A DNA stretch of 64,000 bases from Patagioenas fasciata (Eukaryota; Chordata; Aves; Columbiformes; Columbidae). The DNA is taken from positions 85,483,549 to 85,547,548 of the forward strand of contig NC_092560.1 of assembly GCF_037038585.1 (NCBI RefSeq), written 5' to 3'. Positions within the stretch are counted from its first letter, which is position 1. Each line of letters begins with the position of its first letter. The position numbers and the translations under genes were made by a program. Under the pieces are notes generated by a model. That model was not told where the DNA came from. It ran no database searches and worked only from the letters and a program-made list of their open reading frames with translations. Below, piece by piece: positions 39,101 through 44,935 of this stretch.

Positions 39101-42100
39101 TTACCAAAGGCAAACAAGCTCTGGAGATCCGCAGCAGCCTGTCTGAGAAAAGGGCATTGACTGATCCCATCCAACAAACCGCGTCTTCTGCAGAGTCTCT
39201 GGCACGCAACCTGCAGTGGGCCAAAGCTCACGGTACGTACAGTCTGGTTGTGGGGTGATCCCGCTGGTACCATGGGAAAAATAATCTCTGGCCTGCGGGT
39301 TGCGATACTGAATGGCAGTGGAAGAAATTCAAGTTAATCTGAATTATAATGAACAAGGTGACATGCAGAGTTCACCCTGAGTATCTTTGAGACCTCTCAG
39401 AGGCTGAAGGGGAGGCTTACATGATGTGTGCCTGCAGGGATAGTCTTCTAAGAGTCCGTTTGTGTCTGACAATGACACTTCTGAGCCATCGTTAATCCCC
39501 TTCTAAAGTCATCACCTAGAATAGCCAGGTGAACTGTATGGTGAAAGGGCATGATGAAAGGTTTTCAATGTATACAACCAAGAACACCAAACCTAGAGTG
39601 AGGTCAGTTCCAGGCTTTCTGGGATTCTTTTAAGAAGGGTGCTGAGATTTGAAACCTTTTTATGTTTTTCACCTAAATATGCTGGAGTGTATTTTGAGAT
39701 TTCTTTGACGGATTGGGCAGAGGGTCAGAGGCGGCATTTTCAGACCTAACTGGTCCTGCAGGCAGACCCTTTCACAGATGTGTATTTTTATTCGTGGAGT
39801 CAGACCCTCAATTCTTGTTTGTTACTTGTTTGAAATGCAAAACAAAAATTATAAAGACATTATGATTTATTTGTGTTAAGCCATGCATAGAAGAGAACGT
39901 CTTTGGAATTTGGGAAAAGAGTAGCCTCTATATTTGTATAAAGCTCTGTCTACGATAACGATAAATAACCCATTTCAGTGGGAGCAGAAGATTCAGTACA
40001 AAGCATACACACACAGAATGGTGAATTGATCCTTGAGCACTTTAGGGTATGTTCCTGTGGGCTGAGAAAGAAGACAAGCACTGCAGGCTGGGCTTTGTGA
40101 ATGTGTGCGTAGGTTGTGAAAGGAAAAACTGAACGTGAAACTGGTTCTGCAGTCAAACCCAAAGGTTCTTATCATGCTATAGCTGAGTCTCCTATATGTT
40201 GGATATATACCGTATCACCGCTCCTGGTTTGATTACGGGTACGGAACAAACTCTTGTGTCAGTAAGCCATGTCTTAGTTACGGTAACGCGGCCTTGCTGT
40301 CTGAGCAGGGATGGAGCCGTCTCTCTCTGGCAGCGCGTGGATCTGGCAGACAGCGCTGCTGCCCGGCCGGCGTCGGAGCTGGGCCGCTGCGGGGCGAACA
40401 CGGGGCGGGAGGAAGAGATCCGTGCTTCCAAAACTTCTGAGTTTAAAACCAAAATAAAAACAAAGAGACAATGCAAATGCTATGTTTTATTTAGAATGTG
40501 ACGATACGTTATTTATTTGCAGAGCTTCCAGAAAGTATGTATCTTGAATTCAGATGTGGTGTTCAGATTCAGTTGGGGTTCGCAGCTGAGTTTTCCAACG
40601 TCATGATAATCTACACGCGCATAGTGAAGAAGCCACCTGAAATAGCGGTTTGCAGAGCCTACGTCACAGACTTCGTGCTTGTAAGTGCTTCCCGCTGCTG
40701 CCTGGTGATCTCTGGTCTGCCGCTGTCCAACTGCATCTTTGGGGAAAACGGGTCTGCGTGTGTGTGTCTGAACAGATGCACACATTTACTAGCTTTTAAA
40801 AGGCATATTTTTAAGATAGATGAAAATCCATAAAAATTAATCTGGGAACATCTTTTTCAAAGTCTCCTTTGTTTTTCTTTGTCCAGTGTTAATTATTTGT
40901 TACATTTAAGTAAGGAAGTTGAATGTCTGTAGCTCCTGGGTGAGCTGAGGACACGTCTGCCTTGCAAGACAAGCTTTCTTAGGCTTTAGTTCTACAGTTC
41001 TTTGCACCTGAGTGGTCCTGTCCTGTTACATTGATGTTACTCAGCCAGTCACAGTAAAGAGAAGGATAAGACTGAACCAGAAAGCTCCTCGGGGCAAAAA
41101 ACTTTCTTTTTTGATGTTTATGAAAGAGGACGTGGGGCAGAAAACATTCTTAGGTAGAACAAACAGGACATTTGTGATGCTTTATGAATAAAATATTTGA
41201 GTTAATGTGCATAATAACTACATGTATTTTTAGCCCACAGAATAAGTGTTAGGTACTGTCCTTCATAGTAGAAGTTAGGTAACAAAAAAGCAACGCTGAA
41301 GCAAGCACAGCAAGTTTGGCAGGAACCACGGGCAGAGGAGGGTGACCTGCCCAAATGTGACCCCTCTGCCTGCCATGGACAGAGGGTTCTGCAGCTTCGC
41401 AAGTAATCCAAGACCGGTGTTCTCTTTTCTTTTAAGAAGAAAGTCCTGAATTTATAAAAAGAAATACGGCTGTTTTATGATGTACAGATTCTGTACCTTC
41501 AACTAAGTTCTCATTTCTTTCTTGCAACAGGACCTGGATGTGGATCCTAAAGAGGCCAACAAAGGAACTCCTGAGGAAACTGGGAGCTATCTAGTGTCCA
41601 AGGACCTCCCCAAGCACTGCCTCTACACCAGGCTAAGTTCACTGCAGAAACTAAGGGTTAATATCTGGTATTCTTCACAAGTTTTTACAGATACTTTAGA
41701 TTAATCATGTTGCTTTGCAGTTCTGTTGAGGTAGCTCTGTATTGTCTGCACTCTAAGTGACATGTTCTTTGGAGGGAAAAAATGGCTAATAGCCTAATTT
41801 ATTGACTTTAGTTTCTTAGCTGAAAAACAAAAGCCAGGGAATCGATGCATGTGCAATCCCGATAGCATCGTGCAAGGCACTGCGTATTTTCTAGGCCCGT
41901 ACTGAACTTTGGCAAGGTGATTATTTTTGCGAAGATCTTCTGTTGTGCACTGTGGGGATGTTCCTGTGCCCTGTGGTACATGCAGAATGTGACCTGAAGC
42001 AGAGCTGCATCTTGCAAGGTTATTTGTAGGAGATGAAAATGCTGCGTACCATCTCCTTGCGTTCCAACCTGTGCTGTTGGGCACGCAGTTTTGAAAGGTT

Positions 42101-42905
42101 CTCACTTGAACATACTGTGGCACTGTTAAGTTGATCTCTGTATCTTTGCGCCATGAAAATCTGGTGCTGGACGTCACTGGGTATCTCTTCAGCCCTTTTG
42201 GCAGCTGGTGTAATACAAGTGCTTCTAGAAATAAAGACACTCAGGTCAGCAAGAATTAACTGAAAGATGCCCTCGGTAAACAAGCCTTGCCTGTGACGCG
42301 TGTGGCTTCTGCAAAGGTTAGCCTCCTTCTCCAGTACACTGTGCCTCTTTAAGTGTTTCCTGTATTGTTCATTTGGGGTGGAAGTGTAACTTTTTTTCCC
42401 CATCTCTTCCTCCTCCACCTTTCCTCTTTCGCAGGAACACTTGATCTTCACTGTTTGCTTGCACTATGAGTATCCTGGAATAGAAGATACAATGGATGAA
42501 AGAAAGGAAGTTAATGTTGGGAAGCCCCTTATTGCTAAATTAGGCCTTCATCATGGATTCAAAAACAAGAACTGCCTCCAGACCTGTTGCGTGGCTAATA
42601 ATCCTTTTCATAATCAGATGGAATCAAGTCCAGTGGCAAGTCAATACTACATCCCTACTCATTGCCAACCAAATTCCTGTCCAGGCGTTTACCATCCAAC
42701 CCGTATGTGCTCGGGCAACTTCAGACAGCTGGAGGCATGTTCTTGCAGTGGGACTTCAAGGATATTGGCTACCAGACATGAAGTGCAGAATTACTCCTGC
42801 CCTGTGGGAAAGAGTAACGTACCAGTGGAGACCACTGATGACACTGTCGAACTGGAATTCCTTCTCTCCAGCAGCCTCAGGTTCCCTGAGCAGCAGCAGC
42901 CGTGA
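21002..42905 (+). CDS. MALT1: MALT1 paracaspase, complete coding region in 17 exons, 819 residues
   Basis: MALT1 is the scaffold and arginine-specific protease of the CARD-BCL10-MALT1 complex that drives NF-kB signalling from antigen and other receptors in the cytosol. CDS joins: 21002-21162, 22266-22432, 26343-26464, 26962-27112, 28147-28325, 28459-28555, 29284-29316, 30314-30340, 31478-31510, 32242-32445, 36644-36821, 37677-37751, 38357-38484, 39083-39232, 40523-40680, 41531-41656, 42435-42905. The sum is 2460 nt with all phases consistent, giving 819 residues (human 824). Order: death domain (exons 1-2), Ig1 (3-4), Ig2 (5-6), linker microexons (7-9), caspase-like domain (10-14) with His399 in YYAGHGYE and Cys448 in LLDMCRKR, Ig3 (15-17), and TRAF6 motif PVETTD near 793-798. 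The active-site spacing of 49 residues equals human H415/C464. Trp133 and Gly769 sit where human has the autocleavage arginines R149 and R781. Confidence 0.97.
21163..22265 (+). other. MALT1: MALT1 intron 1
   Basis: 1.1-kb GT-AG intron. Its first 80 bases are still CpG-rich; the remainder is ordinary. No repeat or additional exon seen. Confidence 0.85.
22266..22432 (+). CDS. MALT1: MALT1 exon 2 (death domain C-half)
   Basis: The acceptor ATTTTGTAG precedes 22266. The peptide SPSDLEQCSLKVLEPEGSPS and the following helix GCTVAELVELLQGLEHTEAL match human MALT1 closely. The exon ends CTCGCAG|GTCAGT after 22432, leaving one base (G) that joins GT of exon 3. The last 40-odd exonic bases and the donor are the template of the 40-bp tandem array that follows directly in intron 2. 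Confidence 0.95.
22394..22721 (+). repeat. 40-bp minisatellite that repeats the exon 2 / intron 2 splice junction
   Basis: Seven intronic copies occupy 22441-22721 (starts 22441, 22481, 22521, 22561, 22601, 22642, 22682; the fifth is 41 bp). A longer 47-bp parental copy spans the end of exon 2 (from 22394). Every copy carries the string CTCGCAG|GTCAGT or a one-base variant (CTTGCAG in the last), giving extra donor-like junctions after 22472, 22512, 22552, 22592, 22633, 22673 and 22713. Each copy also carries an acceptor-like CTCTGCAG. The array stays open in the exon frame, so extended exon 2 forms would be readable. Confidence 0.95.
22722..26342 (+). other. MALT1: MALT1 intron 2, remainder
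   Basis: The 3.6 kb after the minisatellite are ordinary AT-rich intron with one avian LTR-like remnant at about 25651-25876. No additional exon is evident, and the short ORFs lack features. Confidence 0.8.
25651..25876 (+). mobile_element. Degraded avian endogenous retroviral LTR remnant
   Basis: A stretch with phrases I recognise from an abundant bird ERV-type LTR: GGAGTTTATTTTCTTCATAG, then a T-rich section, then GGCTGGGAGGGGGCACAATC near the end. It is diverged, only about 225 bp long, with no internal coding sequence, so it is an old solo-LTR fragment. The family name cannot be assigned without a repeat library search. Confidence 0.55.
26343..26464 (+). CDS. MALT1: MALT1 exon 3 (Ig1, first half)
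   Basis: The acceptor TTTTTTAAAG precedes 26343 and the donor is AAAGAG|GTAATA. It encodes IKIVVQPDSQAVLAGQVVKL and then the Ig strand ending HYQWFK, matching human Ig1. The Ig cysteine context reads LCCWAMGHPF where human has LCCRATGHPF. The arginine at human position 149 is thus Trp133 (codon TGG) here, removing the P1 residue of the N-terminal autocleavage site. Confidence 0.95.
26465..26961 (+). other. MALT1: MALT1 intron 3 with an unexplained coding-like stretch
   Basis: 497-nt GT-AG intron. Near 26704-26805 it holds a stretch whose composition and codons differ from the surrounding AT-rich DNA and whose translation looks Ig-strand-like (VSQPTEKFNTAYGETATLVV). It is bounded by CTCTCAG and by GTAG|GTATTA. 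See findings. Confidence 0.7.
26962..27112 (+). CDS. MALT1: MALT1 exon 4 (Ig1, second half)
   Basis: The acceptor CTATAATTCAG precedes 26962, phase 0, and the donor is CATG|GTGAGT. It encodes IPHGTSPELVLNPVNVTDSG then FYICRV with the second Ig cysteine, aligned to human IPNGNTSELIFNAVHVKDAG. The DSGFYICRV signature closes the first Ig domain. Confidence 0.95.
27113..28146 (+). other. MALT1: MALT1 intron 4
   Basis: 1.03-kb GT-AG intron ending in a long pyrimidine tract. No repeat or extra exon recognised. Confidence 0.8.
28147..28325 (+). CDS. MALT1: MALT1 exon 5 (Ig2, first half)
   Basis: The acceptor is TTTTTCTAAG before 28147; a second AG two bases on (28148) would break phase. It encodes ESLIGLPENKLRICIQPQLQ, then the Ig2 core LVLECGAVGNPIPHYQWFRN, matching human VLQCVAVGSPIPHYQWFKN. 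The donor is TACACG|GTAAGT at phase 0. Confidence 0.95.
28459..28555 (+). CDS. MALT1: MALT1 exon 6 (Ig2, second half)
   Basis: A 133-nt intron precedes it. It encodes VTSVDVEHQGTYWCHVSNDR and ends with EKIEVII, matching human VPYVDLEHQGTYWCHVYNDR. The second Ig cysteine is in TYWCHV. The donor ATTATAG|GTAAGG leaves one base, the phase shared by the next four junctions. Confidence 0.96.
28556..29283 (+). other. MALT1: MALT1 intron 6
   Basis: 728-nt intron upstream of the alternative microexon 7. Nothing else recognised. Confidence 0.8.
29284..29316 (+). CDS. MALT1: MALT1 exon 7, 33-nt alternative microexon with TRAF6 motif
   Basis: The acceptor TTAAAACACAAG precedes 29284 and the donor is CAGAAG|GTAAAG. 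The 33 nt encode (G)RKAMAVECTE, matching human GRTDEAVECTED. In human this 33-nt exon is included in MALT1A and skipped in MALT1B, and it carries a TRAF6-binding motif around the acidic AVECTE core. The length and both phases are the same here, so skipping removes exactly 11 codons. The acceptor has a purine-interrupted, weak tract, as expected for a regulated exon. Confidence 0.9.
29317..30313 (+). other. MALT1: MALT1 intron 7
   Basis: 997-nt intron containing a 78-bp perfect-boundary MITE at 29543-29620. The stretch at about 29750-29890 is locally GC-rich without recognised content. Confidence 0.8.
29543..29620. mobile_element. 78-bp MITE with TA target duplication (Tc1/mariner type)
   Basis: Two 35-bp inverted arms (29543-29577 and 29586-29620) match at all but a few positions around an 8-bp spacer CACTATAT, flanked on both sides by TA (29541-29542, 29621-29622). 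The arms begin CAGGGTGTTTCAAA and, from the other end, CAGTGTGTTTCAAA. The TA duplication and CAG-type ends fit a Tc1/mariner-class miniature element. As RNA it would fold into a near-perfect hairpin about 200 nt downstream of microexon 7. Confidence 0.85.
30314..30340 (+). CDS. MALT1: MALT1 exon 8, 27-nt microexon
   Basis: The acceptor ATTTCTCCACAG precedes 30314 and the donor CCAG|GTAAGT is strong. It encodes EELSDLQEP, aligned with human DELNNLGHP. The length is a multiple of three and both phases equal those of exons 7 and 9, so it can be skipped without changing the frame. Confidence 0.88.
30341..31477 (+). other. MALT1: MALT1 intron 8
   Basis: 1.14-kb intron between microexons 8 and 9. 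No recognisable elements. Confidence 0.8.
31478..31510 (+). CDS. MALT1: MALT1 exon 9, 33-nt microexon
   Basis: The acceptor TTCCAAGCAG precedes 31478 and the donor GTTG|GTAAGT follows 31510. It encodes DLLERSNHRPV, the counterpart of human NKEQTTDQPL in the linker before the caspase-like domain. Same phase on both sides and frame-neutral. Confidence 0.88.
31511..32241 (+). other. MALT1: MALT1 intron 9
   Basis: 731-nt intron, nothing recognised beyond the splice signals. Confidence 0.8.
32242..32445 (+). CDS. MALT1: MALT1 exon 10 (start of caspase-like domain)
   Basis: The acceptor TATCTTTGCAG precedes 32242. It encodes DKVALLIGNMSYWNHPQLKA, then DVYELTNLLRQLDFKVVSLL and MRNAVDEFLLLLDKGVYG, nearly identical to human. 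This is the first beta strand and helix of the paracaspase fold. The donor TATG|GTAAGA leaves one base of the glycine codon. Confidence 0.97.
32446..36643 (+). other. MALT1: MALT1 intron 10, the largest, 4.2 kb
   Basis: GT-AG intron of ordinary composition with a short (GA)n run near 34670-34685. No further exon or clear transposon was recognised. Short ORFs such as those near 33030-33300 and 35240-35490 have no supporting features. Confidence 0.75.
36644..36821 (+). CDS. MALT1: MALT1 exon 11 (catalytic His and Cys)
   Basis: It encodes the active site: GLLYYAGHGYENYGNSFMVP with the catalytic His399, and GLNVFLLDMCRKR with the nucleophile Cys448. These correspond to human H415 and C464 with identical spacing. 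The P1-arginine pocket region is also within this domain. The acceptor is AACTCCCAG and the donor AAAAG|GTATCA leaves two bases of the Arg codon. Confidence 0.97.
36822..37676 (+). other. MALT1: MALT1 intron 11
   Basis: 855-nt intron, no recognised elements. Confidence 0.8.
37677..37751 (+). CDS. MALT1: MALT1 exon 12
   Basis: The acceptor CATTTATTGCAG precedes 37677. It completes Arg451 and encodes NEYDDTILILDALKVTANIV then FGYAT, matching human NDYDDTIPILDALKVTANIV. The donor is GCAAC|GTAAGG. Confidence 0.95.
37752..38356 (+). other. MALT1: MALT1 intron 12
   Basis: 605-nt intron with a short diverged CR1-like piece (about 37975-38055), otherwise unremarkable. Confidence 0.75.
37975..38055 (-). 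mobile_element. Probable old CR1 3'-end fragment
   Basis: The plus strand reads GTGGGAAGGGAACTCGAGAT followed by CACCTGGCCCAAGCCGCCTG and CTAGGGCATGTTCACTAGAG, a degenerate version of the antisense CR1 3' region (usually ...GGAAGGGACCTCTGGAGATC... CTGCTAGAGCAGGTTCAC). It is short and diverged, so this is a pattern call. Confidence 0.5.
38357..38484 (+). CDS. MALT1: MALT1 exon 13 (caspase-like domain)
   Basis: It encodes TCQGAEAFEIQQSGLANGIF, then MKFLKDRLLEDKKITVLLDE, almost identical to human. This part contributes to the dimer interface and substrate groove. The acceptor is GATCTCCTAG; the donor GAAG|GTGAAC is usable but not consensus at +5/+6. Confidence 0.95.
38485..39082 (+). other. MALT1: MALT1 intron 13
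   Basis: 598-nt intron, nothing recognised. Confidence 0.8.
39083..39232 (+). CDS. MALT1: MALT1 exon 14
   Basis: It encodes DMGKCHLTKGKQALEIRSSL, SEKRALTDPIQQ and AESLARNLQWAKAHE, matching human. The tryptophan in NLQWAKAH corresponds to human W580 of the allosteric pocket between caspase-like and Ig3 domains and is conserved. The donor is CACG|GTACGT. Confidence 0.95.
39233..40522 (+). other. MALT1: MALT1 intron 14
   Basis: 1.29-kb intron with a GC-rich section at about 40285-40430 that has no recognised content. Confidence 0.8.
40523..40680 (+). CDS. MALT1: MALT1 exon 15 (Ig3, first part)
   Basis: It encodes ELPESMYLEFRCGVQIQLGF, then AAEFSNVMIIYTRIVKKPPE and AYVTDFVL, matching human Ig3. 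The donor GTGCTT|GTAAGT is at phase 0. Confidence 0.95.
40681..41530 (+). other. MALT1: MALT1 intron 15
   Basis: 850-nt intron, no recognised elements. Confidence 0.8.
41531..41656 (+). CDS. MALT1: MALT1 exon 16 (Ig3, middle)
   Basis: The acceptor TCTTGCAACAG precedes 41531. It encodes DLDVDPKEANKGTPEETGSY and LVSKDLPKHCLYTRLSSLQK, matching human. Phase requires the exon to end CTAAGG|GTTAAT after 41656, a donor with poor +3 to +5 positions. Confidence 0.93.
41657..42434 (+). other. MALT1: MALT1 intron 16
   Basis: 778-nt intron ending in a strong CT-rich tract before CGCAG. No recognised elements. Confidence 0.8.
42435..42905 (+). CDS. MALT1: MALT1 exon 17 (Ig3 end, C-terminal tail, stop)
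   Basis: It encodes EHLIFTVCLHYEYPGIEDTM and EVNVGKPLIAKL, then a divergent tail and a TGA at 42903-42905. The tail keeps GVYHPTR, CSCSGTSR and the TRAF6-binding SNVPVETTDD. Human has CHCSRTPD with R781 as the C-terminal autocleavage site; the aligned residue here is Gly769 (codon GGG). Arg772, three residues later, is the nearest replacement candidate. The last residues (FLLSSSLRFPEQQQP) differ from human. Confidence 0.95.
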   Translation, partial: EHLIFTVCLHYEYPGIEDTMDERKEVNVGKPLIAKLGLHHGFKNKNCLQTCCVANNPFHNQMESSPVASQYYIPTHCQPNSCPGVYHPTRMCSGNFRQLEACSCSGTSRILATRHEVQNYSCPVGKSNVPVETTDDTVELEFLLSSSLRFPEQQQP

Positions 42906-42943
42906 CGTGTTGGGGCATCGCCCTGAGCAGGGGACCTGCCGCG

Positions 42944-42966
42944 CTGTCTGTCTGTCTGTCTGTCTG
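42944..42966 (+). repeat. (CTGT)n microsatellite in the MALT1 3' UTR
   Basis: Five to six CTGT units about 40 bases after the MALT1 stop codon. Confidence 0.85.
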
Positions 42967-44381
42967 CTGGAGTTCGGGGCTTCCGGACAGAGGGACTGGG
43001 TGGTCTGGAGGTGGGACCAGGAATGAGATCACGACCAAAACTTTTCAGATGCAGAGAGACAAAACTGGACTGAGAGATTTAGGAGTGAAAAAGGCATGGT
43101 TTTTATGTTTTTCTCCTACCAGTTGACGTTTGTTACAGGGAAATACCCGAACCCAGCGTTTCCCATTCCATTCTCTGGCGGTCCAACTAACGAGCTCCGG
43201 CAATCATGAATTTCTGGGAGGGAGGTGTTAGGGGATGACTGCAGAAAATCCTGGCTGTGGTGGTTTCTCTTGAGATAGTTAAGCCTTGGATCCTTCCAGC
43301 TGCTTCTCCAGCACCCACGGGAGTTACAAGATTGACTGTAAATCTATTTTTCATAAATCTTCTGTTTTCAGAGAGGAAGGGCTTGTCCTGTACAGAACCA
43401 AGATAAACATGTGTAGCTGTCAGAGGAGAAAATGTTGACAGAATTAAGCAGGAAGATGAACTTTCATGTCCTCTACAATTTAACATGATTTTAAAAAATC
43501 CATTAGCTCCAAAATGGTAAATGTACCTTTCTTTCTTCCATCTTTCAGTTTCAGTTGTTCAATATGCAGGGATTTCTTTTTATATAACTGTATTAAAATT
43601 AGGTGTTTATATATGTTGTAACAGCCTCCTGTTGAAAATGTAAGTGAATGAGCAAAGGGGGAGCTTTTACAGAAGTGAGTATCTCGTGTTTTAACACTGC
43701 AGTGTTCAGAGTGTGCCTCCTGGAAGCCTCAGTTTCTTTCCCTCCTCGTGTATGTGTTGGGACCAGGCTCTGACATCCCAGTCCCTGGATGCTGCTGAAC
43801 ACCGGCCCGGACCGCGCTCTGTGCCGTGGTCAGCGCGCAGTGGCGGGAGAGCTGGCAGCGGGCGAGGAGCCGCGCAGGAGCTGCGCAGGAGCCAGGCCTG
43901 AGCTCAGTCAGTAAACAAACATCGCCACTTTTCTTTTTCCTTTTGTTTTTTCTTCTTTTTTAAAAATTTTTCAAGAGAACTACGAATTATCAGAGGGAGC
44001 GAAGTCACAATTCATACTGTGCTGGGTTGTTTTTATTAGGATAATGTTTCTTTTAAGTAACACACCTGAGATTTTCACCAGTCTGATTTCTGGAAAGGTG
44101 GTCTTTTCATGTTCTGGAAGAACACTAAACAGAAATAGGGGGGAAAGTGCCTGTTCATAGCAAGCAAAGTATTGTACTTGCTTCTGCCTTGGTAATACTG
44201 ATAAGCAGTATTGCTTTCATTAACATCCCTGTCATCAAGTCATTTGTTTTACTTTAGAGAAATTATTGTAGCAGTTTTCATTAAGCAGGTAGCAAAAACT
44301 AGAATAACTGAATCCTTGCTGCGGTGGATAAACCCGTTAGAACCCTCACTGAGGGTGCGGCGTGCTGGTGGGATCCGGCGG

Positions 44382-44592
44382 GACGCGGTGGCCGGGCGCA
44401 GGACGTGGCTGCGCACGGGACGCGGTGGCCGGGCGCAGGACGTGGCTGCGCACGGGACGCGGTGGCCGGGCGCAGGACGTGGCTGTGCACGGGACGCGGT
44501 GGCCGGGCGCAGGACACGGTGGCCGGGCGCAGGACGCGGTGGCCGGGCGCAGGACGCGGTGGCCGGGCGCAGGACGCGGTGGCCGGGCGCAG
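44382..44592. repeat. GC-rich compound minisatellite in the probable MALT1 3' UTR
   Basis: Two related unit types alternate. A is 20 bp (GACGCGGTGGCCGGGCGCAG) and B is 17 bp (GACGTGGCTGCGCACGG). The order is A B A B A B and then five A units, one with ACACGG instead of ACGCGG. The total is 211 bp. The first part therefore has a 37-bp higher-order period and the second a simple 20-bp period. It produces long spurious ORFs on both strands. Confidence 0.93.
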
Positions 44593-44910
44593 GCAGTGTT
44601 AGCATCTCTTGTCTTCAGGCTGGTCTGTGCTGAAAGGTGGAGGTATGTCCGTGGGTTTTAATGCAGCTATTTCCAGATGACAGCCATGCTTGAAGTGATC
44701 TGCAATGAGCTAGAGTGTCTGACTTTCTCCTTTGGAGAGTATTAAATAGTGAAATACTTATTGATGGGTGAGGTGTGCCTGTGCATTAATTATTCTGTGT
44801 AATTGACTCAGAAATGTGGTGAGAGACATGACCTAGTACGGTAATATTTAGCTGATACTTTGTCACAGTTTTCTAATTTGTATGAAAGCTTATTCTGTTT
44901 CTTACTGTAT

Positions 44911-44916
44911 AATAAA
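44911..44916 (+). promoter_or_regulatory. Candidate MALT1 polyadenylation signal AATAAA
   Basis: First canonical hexamer after the MALT1 stop, followed by a T-rich stretch within 30 bases. A second AATAAA lies at 45011-45016. Confidence 0.5.
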
Positions 44917-44935
44917 CTGTTGCTCACAAAATTAT

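Larger units (their letters stand above)
42906..44935 (+). other. MALT1: Probable MALT1 3' UTR
   Basis: The first canonical AATAAA downstream of the stop is at 44911-44916, with another at 45011-45016, giving a 3' UTR of about 2.0-2.1 kb. It contains a short (CTGT)n tract and a GC-rich minisatellite. The exact cleavage site cannot be read from sequence. Confidence 0.6.

Noticed and set aside
44211-44661. ORFs of about 90-140 codons on both strands near 44.2-44.7 kb
   Set aside because: Low-complexity translation of the GC-rich A/B minisatellite.
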